Part shown: piece by piece, positions 1 through 11,056 of the stretch | Layout of the letters: the number at the start of each line of letters is the position of its first letter | Numbering within the stretch: position 1 is the stretch's first letter | NCBI RefSeq assembly: GCF_900142705.1 | Contig: NZ_FRBV01000001.1 | Location: forward strand, 1 to 64,000 | Length of the DNA: 64,000 nt | Direction: 5' to 3' | Origin: Nitrosospira sp. Nsp11 | GTDB lineage: Bacteria > Pseudomonadota > Gammaproteobacteria > Burkholderiales > Nitrosomonadaceae | The notes under the pieces: model-generated | Seen by the model: the letters and a program-made list of their open reading frames with translations, nothing else | Told to the model about the DNA's origin: nothing | Database searches by the model: none | Program-made: the position numbers and the translations under genes

Positions 1-627
1 TTGCATCTGTCTGGCATGGGCATAGCGTCCATGCTTGGCCAGGGCAACTTTGGATAAGCGTCGATAGCTTTGACGAAGCTCGATACCCATGCCTTGGGCC
101 ATTCTCACCAGTGCACTTCGGGCTTTGTGGTAGAGCCTGGCATCTGTCGGAAATGCGATGGCTTTGTCTTGTACGGTGGTGTCTACATTCACCACTGCAA
201 ACGAGGTGAGGGATACGGCTTGGGTGGCAAGTCCTGTCCGGACGGTGAGGCCAAGCATGAATTCGCAACCCGCCTCGCCAATCCGATGCCGAAACCGGGT
301 CATTTGGCTGGGGTCTATCGGCAGGGTGTGGCGGAAGTATTCTTCCCCGCAGAGGTGTTGCCAGTAGGGGTTCTCTACCCAGCGTGCCACAACGGTTTCG
401 TCCGATTCGTTGAAGGTGTGTTTGAGATAGTGCAATCCAACCATGAGCCGGATGGGGATGCCGGGGCGGCCTTCCTCTGCGTACAGCCCACCAAAGCGGG
501 TTTCTACTGTATTCCAGTCAATCTTGTCCGCTAACCGGTACAAGGCGTGACGTTGGTCCAGTATCTGCTCCAACCGCAGGCGAAACAGGTCGTCGCAGGT
601 ACTCGTCTCTTGCTTTTTAGGCTTCAT
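1..627 (-). mobile_element. IS5-family transposase, 5' part of gene (runs off window)
   Basis: An open frame on the minus strand starts at the ATG at 627 (MKPKKQETSTCDDLF) and stays open to base 1, giving 209 residues without a stop. The early part (GIPIRLMVGLHYLKHTFNES) and the later 'VVNVDTTVQDKAIAFPTDA' block are typical of IS5-family DDE transposases; the D in NVDTTV is the likely first catalytic aspartate. The remaining catalytic residues lie outside the window. A candidate right end of the element is the stretch 728-742 (ttcagggacgactac) about 100 bp upstream of the start, but the partner inverted repeat is not in view, so that boundary is a guess. The gene shows no disruption in the visible part. 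Confidence 0.85.
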
Positions 628-927
628 GAATTCACCAGAAATCAGAGGGAAATAACGCCAATTCTGGCAATTTCCTCAGACCTTGTATACCCCTCAACGT
701 TAATATCTGCAAGGCTTACGGACGTATTTCAGGGACGACTACTTAACGTGTTTCAATACTAGATCGGTGGGGTCAGTGCAGCGTAATCAACCGTTATCAG
801 GTCAGCCAATTATTATCAGATCAGATTAGGCCGCCAAAGCACCACTTCTGGATGAGTGATCCGGCAAAAATATACCGGTATCAGGGAAGCAGCGAAAACG
901 TCTTTGCTCTACCTCCAACGGGCTGGT
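628..927. other. Intergenic: IS right end and unassigned sequence
   Basis: This stretch lies between the transposase start and the truB stop. Bases 628-742 probably form the non-coding end of the insertion sequence. Bases 770-927 contain no convincing gene. A GC-rich inverted repeat (gggggcg / cgccccc, about 952-971) lies just inside the 3' end of truB and has no U-tract, so it is not called as a terminator. Confidence 0.4.
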
Positions 928-1878
928 TTAAACGTTCCCTATAAGTCTACTGGGGGCGATTTCGCCCCCCGCGGTTATTTTCCCCAATCCTAGAAAACGT
1001 TTAGCTTGGTCGTATAATCGAATCTTTTGTCCCTCAGATAAAAGATCCTGCGAGAAATAGTTGCAGATCACCCGTCCTTGAAGCAAGGATGCCGCCGCCG
1101 CAGCATCCAGTGTAGCGGTCGCCAAGTCCCGCATGAAAATATCGACCGGAAGCAGACAACAGTCTCGCTGCGGCAGCGGCATAGCTTCAAGCGCATCCAG
1201 CGTATAAGCTTGCGATAAGTCAAAATTATCAACAATGCTTCGGCGCAAGCGGGTGAGATATGCCCCACCGCATCCGAGCGCCTTGCCTATATCTTCAGCC
1301 AGTGTGCGGATGTAAGTACCCGAACCGCATTTGACCAGGATGCGTAAATCATTCCCCTCGATGGCCTCGATATGCAAATCATGAATGATGGCTTCACGTG
1401 GTTGCCGCTCGATTTCCAATCCTTCCCTTGCGTAAGCATACATGGGTTTCCCTTGATGTTTCAGGGCACTATACATCGGCGGCACCTGCATGATCGTGCC
1501 GGTAAACCTTTTCAGCACTGCCTCGATCTGCTGCGGCGCCAACTGCAAATCCCCGGGTTCTATTTCGCTTGCAACTGAAATTTCACCTTCGGCATCGCCG
1601 GTTGTACTGATATAGCCCAGCCTCAGCGTCGCGTCGTAGGTCTTGTTCGCCCCAAGCAATGCCGACGAAAACTTTGTAGCCTCCCCGAAGCAAATGGGCA
1701 ACAGCCCGGTTGCCATCGGATCAAGCGTGCCTGTGTGACCGGCCTTACGCGCTGCAAAGATGCGTTTGGCTATCTGCAACGCTTGATTGGACGAAATGTG
1801 CGCTGGCTTGTCGAGCAGCAGGACGCCGCTGATGTGACGTTTGACGCGTATGGGCTTTAGAACACGATTTAGTATCAA
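928..1878 (-). CDS. truB: tRNA pseudouridine(55) synthase TruB
   Basis: Converts uridine 55 in the T-arm of tRNAs to pseudouridine. The N-terminal 'GVLLLDKPAHISSNQAL' and the catalytic block 'HTGTLDPMATGLLPICFGEA' (D53 is the catalytic aspartate) are diagnostic, and 'GTYIRTLAEDIGKALG' matches the second conserved block. At 316 residues it is the usual length with a C-terminal PUA-like extension. It is the last gene of the rimP-nusA-infB-rbfA-truB operon, following rbfA by 31 bp. The first ten or so residues are poorly conserved, so the exact start is uncertain. Confidence 0.96.
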   Translation of the reverse strand: MILNRVLKPIRVKRHISGVLLLDKPAHISSNQALQIAKRIFAARKAGHTGTLDPMATGLLPICFGEATKFSSALLGANKTYDATLRLGYISTTGDAEGEISVASEIEPGDLQLAPQQIEAVLKRFTGTIMQVPPMYSALKHQGKPMYAYAREGLEIERQPREAIIHDLHIEAIEGNDLRILVKCGSGTYIRTLAEDIGKALGCGGAYLTRLRRSIVDNFDLSQAYTLDALEAMPLPQRDCCLLPVDIFMRDLATATLDAAAAASLLQGRVICNYFSQDLLSEGQKIRLYDQAKRFLGLGKITAGGEIAPSRLIGNV

Positions 1879-1909
1879 TAGAAGTGACCTAAACCTGATC
1901 GGGCACAGA

Positions 1910-2290
1910 TCAGGTATCGTCCGGTTCGTTTGCCGGCGCTTCTTGCGCTACGGCTTCATCTATCAGTTGGGATAAACGCACACCGCGCTCGACCGACTCA
2001 TCATAAATGAAATGGAGTTGCGGGATTACTCTAAGCTTTAATCGATGCATCAGATGGTTGCGTAAAAATCCAGTTGCGTTCTCCAATCCTTTACCGGTTA
2101 GAAAATTGTCACTTTCGCTACGCAACGTGGTGTAAAAGACTTTGGCATGCGCGTAATCCTGACTCACCTCGACACCGGTCAAGGTGATCATGCCAATACG
2201 CGGATCGTTGAGGTCATTGCGAATCAAGTCGGCGAGTTCACGCTGAATCTGGTCGGCTATCCGCAGCGAGCGGGAATAATCTTTAGGCAT
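1910..2290 (-). CDS. rbfA: 30S ribosome-binding factor RbfA
   Basis: Single KH-domain protein that binds the 30S subunit and assists maturation of the 5' end of 16S rRNA. The N-terminal 'RSLRIADQIQRELADLIRNDLNDPRIG' and central 'VSQDYAHAKVFYTTL' are characteristic. The 126-residue length is normal, with a short acidic tail. It sits between infB (23 bp upstream) and truB (31 bp downstream), the conserved order in beta- and gammaproteobacteria, and is presumably co-transcribed with them. Confidence 0.96.
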   Translation of the reverse strand: MPKDYSRSLRIADQIQRELADLIRNDLNDPRIGMITLTGVEVSQDYAHAKVFYTTLRSESDNFLTGKGLENATGFLRNHLMHRLKLRVIPQLHFIYDESVERGVRLSQLIDEAVAQEAPANEPDDT

Positions 2291-2313
2291 GATGATCCCA
2301 TCCGGTGCGGCAG

Positions 2314-4929
2314 TTACAAGCTACGCGCAACTTCGACGATTTCGTATGTTTCCAGTTGATCCCCCACCTGGATGTCATTAAAGTTTTTCAGTGATAAACC
2401 GCATTCAAAACCCGCTCTCACCTCTTTCACGTCGTCCTTGAAACGCTTCAGCGAGTCGAGCTCGCCGGTGTGGATGAGTTCGCCATTGCGTATCAGCCTG
2501 GTTAGCGACCCGCGCTTGATGACGCCTTCCAGCACCAGGCAGCCGGCCACCGCGCCCACTTTAGAGATGCGAAATACTTGGCGTATCTCTACCAGACCCG
2601 TAACGTTCTCCTTGCGGTCGGGGGTCATCATGCCCGATAACGCTGCCCTGATTTCGTCAACAGCTTCGTAAATAATACCGTAGTAACGCACATCTACTCC
2701 GGTAGAACCGATGAGCTTGCGCGCAACTGTATCCGCGCGGCTATTGAAGCCAATCACAACGGCTTTGGACGCGAGCGCCAGATTGATGTCGGATTCGGTA
2801 ATCGCCCCCACCCCGCTGTGGATAATATTAACTCTGACCTCGTCGGTGGAAAGCCCTTGCAGTGCATGCGTCAGCGCTTCGTAAGAACCCTGCACATCGG
2901 CTTTGATGATAAGCGCGAGTACTTTGACCTCACCCTTCTGCTCAAATACATTTTCCAGCTTGGCCGCCTGTTGTCTGGCAAGCTTTACGTCGCGGAATTT
3001 GCCTTGGCGGAAAAGCGCGATTTCGCGAGCTTTGCGCTCATCCGTTAACACCACTACGGTTTCGCCAGCAACAGGAACTTCTGACAAGCCTTGAATTTCC
3101 ACCGGAATGGAAGGTCCGGCCTGGTCCACCGGCCGGCCGTTTTCGTCGAGCATTGCGCGCACTCGGCCAAACACTGCGCCTGCCAGCAATATATCACCAC
3201 GCTTTAAAGTTCCCGATTGAACGAGTATTGTCGCCACCGGGCCACGGCCTTTATCCAGGCGCGACTCGATGACGATACCTTTCGCAGGCCCATCCGTTAC
3301 GGCCCTGAGTTCCAGGACTTCAGCCTGGAGCAGTACGCTTTCGAGCAATGAATCGATGCCTTGGCCAGTCTTGGCGGAAACTTCAACGAACATCGTATCG
3401 CCACCCCAATCTTCCGGTACGACCCCCTGCGTTACCAGTTCTTGCCTGATACGTTCAGGATTGGCATCAGGTTTATCTACTTTTGTTATTCCTACCACGA
3501 TCGGCACTTTGGCGGCCTTGGCATGATGTACCGCCTCGATTGTTTGAGGCATTACGCCATCATCAGCCGCCACGACCAATATAACCAGATCGGTAACTTT
3601 TGCGCCCCGGGCGCGCATCGCGGTAAAAGCTTCATGGCCGGGCGTATCCAGAAACGTGACCATGCCTCTTTGAGTTTCCACATGATAGGCGCCAATGTGC
3701 TGAGTAATGCCGCCAGCTTCTCCGCTTGCCACACGTGTACGACGTATGTAATCAAGAAGCGAAGTCTTGCCGTGATCAACGTGGCCCATAACGGTAACTA
3801 CCGGCGCACGTGGCTCTGTCTTCATTCCCGCTCCGGGTAGTTCCGTGTCCGCAAGAAAGGCTTCAGGGCTATCCAGGGCCGCATATTTGGCGACATGGCC
3901 CAGTTCTTCCACCACGATCATGGCAGTTTCCTGGTCTAGCATCTGATTGATAGTTACCATGTTCCCCATTTTCATCAAGGTCTTGATAACTTCGGCGGCT
4001 TTAATTGACATCTTCTGTGCGAGCGCCCCGACGGAAATGGTCTCAGGCACCATTACCTCATGGACAATCGGTTCGGTGGGTACGGAGAAGCTATGAGCGC
4101 CCTGATCTTCCGTAGTAGCTTTACCGTGTCTATCTCTGCGCGTACGCCAACCCTTGACGCTGGACAAATCGCTTCGCGTCTTGAGTCCTCCACGTTTCTC
4201 GACCCTGTCATCTTTCCAGACCACTTGCTTGGTCTGCTTCTTTTTCTTCTCGGCCTTCGCCGCCTTCTCTTCCGGCTTGACTACCGGCTTATGCAATGTT
4301 CCCTCGGTTGGAGCAGGCTGGGCCGCCTCAACCGTAGGCGCCACAGTTGGGGTACCGACAGACGCAGCGGGTACGGGTTCAGGAGTAGCCGCGGGTTCGC
4401 CCGGGGTTGCGGCTGCCGGCTCAACTTCCTCGATGCTAGCTGCCGGCTTTTGCCGTTGTTTTTTTTCCCTCAGTTCCGCAGTCTGCCGTGCAATCAATTC
4501 AGCCTGTGTTCTTGCTTCCTCTTGCCGCAACGCCTGCTGTGCCGCATCAACCACCGGCGTGAGAATCGGCGCAGTAGTCGCAGGCGGAACGAAAGTTGCG
4601 GCTGGCTCCGCCGCCTTTGTCTCGGTCGTTAAGTCGCCCTTTACGAATACACGCTTCTTGCGCACCTCCACCTGGATGCTCCGGGCCTTGCCGGTGCTAT
4701 CCGACTTCTTGATCTCGGAAGTCTGCCGACGCGGAAGAGAAATCTTGCCCTTTTCCTCGTTGGCACCGTGGATTTTGCGCAAATAGTCGAGAAGCTGGGT
4801 TTTATCGCTTTCGGTCAGACTATCTTCAGTCAGATGCTTGCGGATACCAGCGGCCCGGAGTTGCTCCAGCAGCACTGCAGGAAGCACACCCAGTTCACTA
4901 GCGAATTGTTCTACGTTCATTTGAGACAT
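2314..4929 (-). CDS. infB: Translation initiation factor IF-2
   Basis: GTPase that delivers initiator fMet-tRNA to the 30S subunit. The 871-residue product has an N-terminal IF2_N module (residues 1-50), a long Lys/Glu/Ala/Pro-rich linker (about 50-290), a second IF2_N-type segment (about 290-345) and the G domain with G1 'GHVDHGKT' near 382-389, followed by '[16 protein letters not shown]' and 'ITKVDKP'. The C-terminal domains II-IV end in '[16 protein letters not shown]'. The start chosen has an AAGG Shine-Dalgarno; a second Met three codons later is possible. It is located 17 bp after nusA in the classic operon. Confidence 0.97.
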   Translation of the reverse strand: MSQMNVEQFASELGVLPAVLLEQLRAAGIRKHLTEDSLTESDKTQLLDYLRKIHGANEEKGKISLPRRQTSEIKKSDSTGKARSIQVEVRKKRVFVKGDLTTETKAAEPAATFVPPATTAPILTPVVDAAQQALRQEEARTQAELIARQTAELREKKQRQKPAASIEEVEPAAATPGEPAATPEPVPAASVGTPTVAPTVEAAQPAPTEGTLHKPVVKPEEKAAKAEKKKKQTKQVVWKDDRVEKRGGLKTRSDLSSVKGWRTRRDRHGKATTEDQGAHSFSVPTEPIVHEVMVPETISVGALAQKMSIKAAEVIKTLMKMGNMVTINQMLDQETAMIVVEELGHVAKYAALDSPEAFLADTELPGAGMKTEPRAPVVTVMGHVDHGKTSLLDYIRRTRVASGEAGGITQHIGAYHVETQRGMVTFLDTPGHEAFTAMRARGAKVTDLVILVVAADDGVMPQTIEAVHHAKAAKVPIVVGITKVDKPDANPERIRQELVTQGVVPEDWGGDTMFVEVSAKTGQGIDSLLESVLLQAEVLELRAVTDGPAKGIVIESRLDKGRGPVATILVQSGTLKRGDILLAGAVFGRVRAMLDENGRPVDQAGPSIPVEIQGLSEVPVAGETVVVLTDERKAREIALFRQGKFRDVKLARQQAAKLENVFEQKGEVKVLALIIKADVQGSYEALTHALQGLSTDEVRVNIIHSGVGAITESDINLALASKAVVIGFNSRADTVARKLIGSTGVDVRYYGIIYEAVDEIRAALSGMMTPDRKENVTGLVEIRQVFRISKVGAVAGCLVLEGVIKRGSLTRLIRNGELIHTGELDSLKRFKDDVKEVRAGFECGLSLKNFNDIQVGDQLETYEIVEVARSL

Positions 4930-4946
4930 TGATAACCTTTAATAAC

Positions 4947-6434
4947 CTATGCCCTATCTGCCGAGGCAAACCACGGCGCGCGCGCCGCCATAATCAACTG
5001 CCTGGCTCGTTCAGCATCCATCTCGACCATTTCAATCAGGTCATCCACAGCCAGATCGGCAAGATCCTCTTGAGTATTCACTCCTTTGGCCGCCAATTCA
5101 CGCGCTGTCTGGCTATCCATACCTTCCAGCGAAAGCAGGTCTTCTGCTATATTCTCCACTTTTTCCTCGCTGAAGATCGCCTCCGTCAAAAGAGCGTTAC
5201 GAGCTCGAGTGCGGAGCTCATTGACCGTCTGCTCGTCAAATGCCTCGATTTCCAGCATTTCGTTGAGCGGCACATAAGCGACCTCTTCCAGCGTGGTAAA
5301 ACCTTCCTGCACGAGAATATCAGCCACTTCCTCATCCACATCAAGTTTTTCCATGAAGAGGTGCCGGAGTACGGAAAATTCCTCTTCATTTTTTGCCTGT
5401 GACTCTTCCATCGTCATGATGTTGAGTTCCCAGCCCGTCAACTCAGACGCAAGCCGCACATTCTGACCTCCACGTCCAATAGCCTGGGCAAGGTTATCCT
5501 CATCCACCACAATGTCCATGCTGTGCTTTTCCTCATCCACCAGAATGCTGCTGATTTCGGCGGGCGCCAGCGCATTGATCACGAAGGTAGCGGGATCGTC
5601 GGACCATAAAATGATGTCCACCCTTTCTCCCGCCAACTCTCCTGTCACCGCCTGCACCCTCGAACCCCGCATACCTACGCAGGTACCGATCGGGTCAACG
5701 CGCTGATCGTGAGATTTGACCGCAATCTTGGCACGTGAACCTGGGTCCCTGGCTGCAACTTTGATCTCTAGCAGACCTTCCTCAATTTCCGGCACTTCCA
5801 GTTCAAACAGTTTTACAAGAAACTCCGGTGCAATCCGTGACAATATCAACTGCGGACCGCGAGCGGTCCGGTCTATCTTGTATAAATAGGCACGCACTCT
5901 ATCGCCGACACGCAGATTTTCCTTCGGGATCATCTGATCGCGGGGCAGCGCCGCCTCAACCCTGCCGGACTCGATGATCGCGTTGCCGCGTTCCATCCGC
6001 TTGATGGTCCCGGTAACCATGTATTCTTTACGTTCCAGAAAATCGCTCAGGATCTGCTCGCGCTCGGCGTCGCGAATTTTCTGGAATATCACCTGCTTCG
6101 CAGCTTGAGCGCCGATACGACCAAACTCCACCGGCTCCAATACTTCCTCGACGAATTCATCCAATTGGATTTCAGGATTGCGCTGCAATGCTTCGCTCAA
6201 CGGAATTTGACGGGCAGGCTCTTCCACGGCATCGTCCGCCACTACCTGCCAGCGGCGTAATGACTGATAATCGCCTGTCTGGTGATCAATCGACACGCGC
6301 ACATCAGCGTCTTCGTGAAAACGCTTTTTTGTCGCGGATGCCAGCGCCAATTCAAGCGCGATAAAAACAATGTCTTTCTCGACATTCTTTTCGCGCGCCA
6401 GCGCATCCACCAAAAGTAAAACTTCGCGCGTCAT
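4947..6434 (-). CDS. nusA: Transcription termination/antitermination protein NusA
   Basis: RNA-polymerase-associated factor that modulates pausing, termination and antitermination. The 495-residue product carries the NusA N-terminal domain ('[20 protein letters not shown]'), an S1 domain, two KH domains ('[15 protein letters not shown]', '[18 protein letters not shown]') and two C-terminal acidic helix-hairpin repeats. An open frame extends five codons further upstream, but the ATG at 6434 has GGAGGT at the right distance and gives the conserved start [12 protein letters not shown], so that start is preferred. It lies 29 bp downstream of rimP. Confidence 0.97.
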   Translation of the reverse strand: MTREVLLLVDALAREKNVEKDIVFIALELALASATKKRFHEDADVRVSIDHQTGDYQSLRRWQVVADDAVEEPARQIPLSEALQRNPEIQLDEFVEEVLEPVEFGRIGAQAAKQVIFQKIRDAEREQILSDFLERKEYMVTGTIKRMERGNAIIESGRVEAALPRDQMIPKENLRVGDRVRAYLYKIDRTARGPQLILSRIAPEFLVKLFELEVPEIEEGLLEIKVAARDPGSRAKIAVKSHDQRVDPIGTCVGMRGSRVQAVTGELAGERVDIILWSDDPATFVINALAPAEISSILVDEEKHSMDIVVDEDNLAQAIGRGGQNVRLASELTGWELNIMTMEESQAKNEEEFSVLRHLFMEKLDVDEEVADILVQEGFTTLEEVAYVPLNEMLEIEAFDEQTVNELRTRARNALLTEAIFSEEKVENIAEDLLSLEGMDSQTARELAAKGVNTQEDLADLAVDDLIEMVEMDAERARQLIMAARAPWFASADRA

Positions 6435-6463
6435 GTTACCTCCAGCCAATCTCTCTCGAATAA

Positions 6464-6892
6464 TTACAATTTTGGAACCAGACGAACCTTCTCAAGATTG
6501 TTTAGATCCAGATCAAGCATTTTTCCGTCCACTTCCAGCTTTAATACCCCGTCGTTCACTTCACGCAAAATTCCGACGAAATTTCTTTGACCCTGTAACG
6601 CCACACGTAGCCTCAGTTTAACCGACTCACCCGCAAAGCGGATGAAATCAGCGGCCTTTTTCAGCGGCCTGTCCAAGCCGGGCGATGAAATTTCCAGCCG
6701 ATCGTAATCGATGTTCTCAACCGCGAGCAAGCGGCTCAGATGATTGCTGACGGCCCCGCAATCATCTACGGTAATACCGTCGGGTTTGTCAATAAACACA
6801 CGCAACATCTTCCCTCGCGCAGACCGCTCCACGTCGACGAGCTCATAGCCCAGCCCGGTCAAGGTCGATTCGAGCAATTCATACAGATCCAT
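6464..6892 (-). CDS. rimP: Ribosome maturation factor RimP
   Basis: Needed for 30S subunit maturation. The 142-residue sequence has the RimP N-terminal domain ('[17 protein letters not shown]', '[26 protein letters not shown]', '[12 protein letters not shown]') and the small SH3-like C-terminal domain. It is the first gene of the operon leading to truB. A hairpin with a U-tract lies about 20 bp upstream of its start (see the terminator entry), which suggests control of the whole operon in the leader. Confidence 0.96.
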   Translation of the reverse strand: MDLYELLESTLTGLGYELVDVERSARGKMLRVFIDKPDGITVDDCGAVSNHLSRLLAVENIDYDRLEISSPGLDRPLKKAADFIRFAGESVKLRLRVALQGQRNFVGILREVNDGVLKLEVDGKMLDLDLNNLEKVRLVPKL

Positions 6893-6905
6893 AGTGCCGG
6901 CACAA

Positions 6906-6932
6906 ACAAAAAATGGGCTAGAAAGAGCCCAT
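6906..6932 (-). terminator. Terminator-like hairpin in the rimP operon leader
   Basis: On the minus strand the sequence ATGGGCT CTTTCT AGCCCAT forms a 7-bp stem, followed at once by TTTTTT and then GTTTG. This is an intrinsic-terminator shape reading toward rimP. No minus-strand gene lies immediately upstream (acs is divergent), so it cannot be the end of another gene in the window. In E. coli the same operon starts with metY followed by terminators; no tRNA can be seen here between 6932 and 7115. It may act as an attenuator, which is inference. Confidence 0.6.
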
Positions 6933-7114
6933 AGTCATTGCTATTTTAGCAAAATTTTATACTTAATGAAATAGACCCCTGTTGAATTATAACTGGTTGC
7001 CCAGGGAATATCTGTTTCCGTTTAGCGCTAATTCAGCGGTTCGGTACATATTATGAATTTATGAATGATACAATTTCACCGATCTCCCAAATAAAAACTC
7101 ATCGGAGGCGTCCC

Positions 7115-9079
7115 GTGGCCGCAATCAAATCCATTCTGCATGAAACGCGCATTTTTCCACCGGACCCGGTGTTTGTTAAACAAGCTAATGTGGCGGGCAT
7201 TGAAGCTTATCACGCCCTCTGCGCCGAAGCTGAAAAAGACCTTCCTGCATTTTGGGGCAAACTGGCACGCGAACACATATTGTGGCACAAACCGTTCACC
7301 CGCGTATTGGATGAAACGAACCATCCTTTCTTCAAATGGTTTGATGACGGCGAGCTGAACGTTTCGTTCAACTGCCTGGACCGGCACTTGGCAACCCAGC
7401 CAGACAAAATCGCGATTATTTTCGAAGCGGATGACGGCTCAATCACCCGTTCCACATACCGTGATCTTCATCGTCGCGTTTGCCGGTTTGCCAATGGTCT
7501 GCGATCTCTTGGCATCAGGAAAGGCGATCGTGTCATTATCTACATGCCGATGAGTATCGAAGCCGTAGTGGCGATGCAGGGCTGTGCCCGCATTGGTGCG
7601 ACTCATTCGGTGGTATTTGGCGGCTTCTCCTCCAAAAGCATTCATGAGCGTATTCTTGATGCAGGTGCAGTGGCTGTCATTACCGCCGACGAGCAACGGC
7701 GAGGCGGCAAAGTCAACCATTTGAAAGCCGCAGTGGACGCAGCGCTCGCCATGGGTAAAACCGAGTCCGTGAAATCAGTCATTGTATATAAGCGCAGTGA
7801 CGACAACCTGCAATTGCAGGCACGCGACATCTGGTGGCACGAATTGATCAGGGACCAGAGCGACACCTGCGAGCCCGAATGGGTCAATGCCGAGCACGCG
7901 CTATTCACGCTCTATACCTCTGGCTCCACCGGCAAACCAAAAGGTGTGCAGCACTCTTCAGCGGGTTACCTGCTGGGCGCGATCACAAGCATGGAATGGA
8001 TTTTCGATTACAAACCCACCGATATTTTCTGGTGTACCGCCGATGTGGGCTGGGTTACAGGACATAGCTACGTTACCTACGGTCCGCTGGCAGTGGGCGC
8101 CACCCAGGTCATCTTCGAGGGAGTTCCCACTTATCCCGACGCCGGTCGCTTCTGGAAAATAATTCAGGACCATAAAGTCACCTCATTTTATACGGCGCCC
8201 ACTGCGATCCGGTCGCTTATCAAACTGGGGCCCGAGTTGCCCGGAAAATATGATCTTTCCTCTTTGCGCCTGCTCGGTTCGGTAGGTGAGCCGATCAACC
8301 CGGAAGCGTGGATGTGGTATTACACTGTTGTCGGCCAGTCCCGCTGCCCGGTTGTGGACACTTGGTGGCAGACCGAAACGGGCTGCCATATGATTGCCCC
8401 CATGCCCGGCGCGGTGTCGCTCAAGCCCGGCTCCTGCACGCTGCCCTTGCCCGGCATCATGGCAGCCATTGTGGACGAGGCAGGTCACGACCTGCCTAAC
8501 GGCAAGGGCGGTTTTCTTGTCATCAAACGCCCGTTTCCGCCGCAGGCACGTACTTTATGGGGCGACCCGGAGCGCTTCAAGCAAACCTATTTTCCCGAAG
8601 AACTTGGCGGTAAGTACTATTTGGCGGGCGATTCCGCCAACCGTGACATGGATGGCTATTTCTGGATAATGGGGCGCACTGACGATGTGTTGAACGTTGC
8701 CGGTCACCGTTTAGGCACTATGGAAATCGAATCCGCACTGGTGGCCAGCCCCCTTGTCGCAGAAGCTGCGGTGGTGGGGAAACCCGATGAAATCAGGGGC
8801 GAAGCCATTGTCGCATTCGTGGTGCTCAAGGGCGAGCGCCCGGAGGGCGAGAATGCCCGCAATATTGCAATGGAATTGCGTGACTGGGTATCGAAAGAAA
8901 TCGGTCCTATTGCCAAACCCGATGAAATCCGCTTCGGCGATAATCTCCCGAAAACCCGTTCAGGCAAAATCATGCGGCGTTTGCTGCGCACGCTGGCTAT
9001 AGGTGAGGAAATAACCCAGGATGTTTCTACGCTGGAAAACCCCGCGATACTTGAACAATTGAAACAACCCATAGCATAG
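7115..9079 (+). CDS. acs: Acetyl-CoA synthetase
   Basis: AMP-forming acetate-CoA ligase, making acetyl-CoA from acetate, ATP and CoA. Clear ANL-family blocks are present: P-loop '[11 protein letters not shown]', '[10 protein letters not shown]', 'DTWWQTETG', and the C-terminal '[15 protein letters not shown]', whose Lys is the residue acetylated in Acs enzymes. An ATG 18 codons upstream (7061) lacks a Shine-Dalgarno, whereas the GTG at 7115 is preceded by GGAGG at 7104-7108 and gives 654 residues, very close to the family length; that start is preferred. The gene is divergent from the rimP operon and followed by an MBL hydrolase on the same strand. A propionyl-CoA synthetase role is possible but the overall match is to Acs. 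Confidence 0.93.
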   Translation: MAAIKSILHETRIFPPDPVFVKQANVAGIEAYHALCAEAEKDLPAFWGKLAREHILWHKPFTRVLDETNHPFFKWFDDGELNVSFNCLDRHLATQPDKIAIIFEADDGSITRSTYRDLHRRVCRFANGLRSLGIRKGDRVIIYMPMSIEAVVAMQGCARIGATHSVVFGGFSSKSIHERILDAGAVAVITADEQRRGGKVNHLKAAVDAALAMGKTESVKSVIVYKRSDDNLQLQARDIWWHELIRDQSDTCEPEWVNAEHALFTLYTSGSTGKPKGVQHSSAGYLLGAITSMEWIFDYKPTDIFWCTADVGWVTGHSYVTYGPLAVGATQVIFEGVPTYPDAGRFWKIIQDHKVTSFYTAPTAIRSLIKLGPELPGKYDLSSLRLLGSVGEPINPEAWMWYYTVVGQSRCPVVDTWWQTETGCHMIAPMPGAVSLKPGSCTLPLPGIMAAIVDEAGHDLPNGKGGFLVIKRPFPPQARTLWGDPERFKQTYFPEELGGKYYLAGDSANRDMDGYFWIMGRTDDVLNVAGHRLGTMEIESALVASPLVAEAAVVGKPDEIRGEAIVAFVVLKGERPEGENARNIAMELRDWVSKEIGPIAKPDEIRFGDNLPKTRSGKIMRRLLRTLAIGEEITQDVSTLENPAILEQLKQPIA

Positions 9080-9118
9080 CAAGGGTTTGGTTTTGGATAG
9101 CTTACCGATACAATTAAC

Positions 9119-10132
9119 TTGACGAATAATCGCCTTCATACCCAAGCAGAAGCATCAACTGATACTCCGACGCTGCCCGTCCGCGTGCCTCAGTTCATCG
9201 ACTACGCTAATGGTATTAGCGCTATCGACGCGGGCTATCTCCGCACGGGACTGGCTGCGATTCACCTGATTGTCGAAGCAGGAAAAGCGGCGCTGGTGGA
9301 TACGGGAACATCATCTTCCGTAGCCGGCCTGATGGAAATCCTGCACAAAAAGAATATCGACCCTGCGGACGTAGCGTACGTTTTCCTGACCCATATACAT
9401 CTGGATCACGCTGGGGGCGCGGGCGAATTCATGCATCGCTTTCCCAATGCGAAACTGGTGGTGCATCCCCGCGGTGCGCGACACATGGCCGACCCCGCCA
9501 GGCTGGTTGCAAGCGCAACGGAAGTGTATGGCGAAGCGGAATTCAAACGTGTCTATGGGGTTATCCGTCCAGTGGAGGCAAATCGCATCATTGAGGCACC
9601 CGATGGATTCAGCCTGGATTTCAACGGCAGGCCATTACTTTTTCTTGACACGCCAGGCCACGCACGTCATCACTACTCCATCTTCGATAAGCAAAGCCAG
9701 TCTTTTTTTACCGGCGACACGTTCGGCATCTCCTATCGCGAATTCGACGTGGACGGCATGGAGTTCGTATTTCCGACCACTACGCCGGTGCAGTTCGATC
9801 CGATAGCCGCGCATGCCTCGTTGCACCGGATCATGAGTTACCACCCTTCTTATGCTTTTCTTACACACTACGGCCGCATCGGCCATTTGCCGCGCCATGC
9901 GGCCGAGATGCACGATTTGATCGATGCCCACGTGTCGATAGGCAGGAAACTGCACAGCGCTCCCAACAGGCATTCCGCACTAGTAGAGGAACTTGGAGAG
10001 TTGCTGTTGCAGCGAGTTATCGCACACGGCTGCAGATTGCCGGGGGAAGAAATTCGCTCTCTGTTAAGCCTGGATGTCGGGCTTAATGCACAGGGGCTGG
10101 AACACTGGCTGGATCATGCCGGAGGAAGTTGA
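9119..10132 (+). CDS. MBL-fold metallo-hydrolase
   Basis: Metallo-beta-lactamase-fold hydrolase with the metal-binding motif 'THIHLDHAGG' (HxHxDH), a downstream His in 'DTPGHARHH' and Asp in 'FTGDTFGIS'. Of the 337 residues, about 1-250 form the MBL domain; the C-terminal ~85 residues ('LVEELGELLLQRVIAHGC...') form a helical extension. The start given is a TTG with no strong ribosome site. A GTG about 22 codons downstream (VPQFIDYANG) is an alternative. It follows acs by 39 bp and is probably co-transcribed. The substrate cannot be told from sequence; a glyoxalase-II or thioesterase type of activity is possible. Confidence 0.85.
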   Translation: MTNNRLHTQAEASTDTPTLPVRVPQFIDYANGISAIDAGYLRTGLAAIHLIVEAGKAALVDTGTSSSVAGLMEILHKKNIDPADVAYVFLTHIHLDHAGGAGEFMHRFPNAKLVVHPRGARHMADPARLVASATEVYGEAEFKRVYGVIRPVEANRIIEAPDGFSLDFNGRPLLFLDTPGHARHHYSIFDKQSQSFFTGDTFGISYREFDVDGMEFVFPTTTPVQFDPIAAHASLHRIMSYHPSYAFLTHYGRIGHLPRHAAEMHDLIDAHVSIGRKLHSAPNRHSALVEELGELLLQRVIAHGCRLPGEEIRSLLSLDVGLNAQGLEHWLDHAGGS

Positions 10133-10207
10133 AGCCGATACAGTATCGCAAGCAAAGCCATAGGGATGCCAAGGCAAAGGAAATCCGGAAATCTGAAGCT
10201 GAACATT

Positions 10208-11038
10208 TCATCGAACCGATTCCATCTGTCTTACTCTCTCAAAAAAACATATTGCCGCCGCTGCCGCCACGTTCAGTGATTCCGTTCCACCGGGCATAGG
10301 AATGCTGATTTCGTCAGTGATTACTTGCAGCACCGCATCAGACAAGCCCACGCCCTCGTTACCGAACACCAACGCGATCGGCCCGGTCAATTCGGTCTGG
10401 TAGAGACTGTTTTTCGCTCTCAGGTTAGTGGCGATTACTTTACCGCCAAACGCACGCGCCACTTCCGCCAGATTGGATTGTTCGTGAATATGCAGTAAAA
10501 AGTGCGCGCCCATCGCGGCGCGCAGCGTCTTGGGCGACCACGCATCCGTACAATCATTGGATAAGTAAATATCCGTTGCTCCCGCGGCAGCGGCAGACCG
10601 CAGTATGGAACCAACGTTTCCAGCGTCTTGCATGGCTTCGAGCAACACGCAAAAACTTTCATTTCCTCCGCCCTCGTTTTCATCCCTTACAGGTTTATGT
10701 ATGAGGATGGTTTCGGCCGAGGGGATGCGTGCCAGCGCCATGATACCGGTCGGAGTCTTGACTGGAGAAATCTCGCGAAACAGCGAATCGCTCAGCATAA
10801 CAAGGCTCAAACCTTCCCTGGGTTTCCATTTCTCCAGCAAGCGTTTTATTTCCGCGCTTTTCCTGCCTGACTCGCTCATGATGAGGGCTTCCGGCTGCCC
10901 CAGTGCGATATGATAGGCGGCGACCAGATGTATGCCATCGAGCAGTGTCAAGCCGGTTGCTCTGCGCTGTTGCGCAGACCCGGCCAGCTTGATCATTTTT
11001 TTAAAGAATGGATTGTCGCGGGAACTGATAAATTTCAT
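10208..11038 (-). CDS. TrmH/SpoU-family RNA 2'-O-methyltransferase
   Basis: SPOUT-class methyltransferase that uses S-adenosylmethionine to methylate a ribose 2'-OH in rRNA or tRNA. The three SpoU motifs are visible: 'DAGNVGSILRSAAAAGA', 'ALVFGNEGVGLS' and 'IPMPGGTESLNVAAAAAI'. The N-terminal part (about residues 1-90) matches the substrate-binding domain of RlmB-like enzymes. The frame opens with a TTG four codons upstream, but the ATG at 11038 (MKFISSRDNPFFKKM) gives the conserved start. It lies 18 bp after greB on the same strand. The exact RNA target is unknown. Confidence 0.9.
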   Translation of the reverse strand: MKFISSRDNPFFKKMIKLAGSAQQRRATGLTLLDGIHLVAAYHIALGQPEALIMSESGRKSAEIKRLLEKWKPREGLSLVMLSDSLFREISPVKTPTGIMALARIPSAETILIHKPVRDENEGGGNESFCVLLEAMQDAGNVGSILRSAAAAGATDIYLSNDCTDAWSPKTLRAAMGAHFLLHIHEQSNLAEVARAFGGKVIATNLRAKNSLYQTELTGPIALVFGNEGVGLSDAVLQVITDEISIPMPGGTESLNVAAAAAICFFERVRQMESVR

Positions 11039-11056
11039 GGCTGGACGCAAGTAACT

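Noticed and set aside
70-534. A 154-codon plus-strand frame at the left edge
   Set aside because: It is the complement of the transposase gene, which has clear IS5-family motifs on the minus strand.
840-960. Frame reading 'YTGIREAAKTSLLYLQRAGL', suggestive of a winged-helix or Fic C-terminus
   Set aside because: Too short, no start, no further conserved residues; could be chance.
940-975. GC-rich hairpin near the truB stop as a terminator
   Set aside because: It lies within the coding end and has no U-tract in the minus direction.
6932-7060. A tRNA gene before rimP, as in the E. coli metY operon
   Set aside because: No cloverleaf or T-arm pattern can be read in this stretch.
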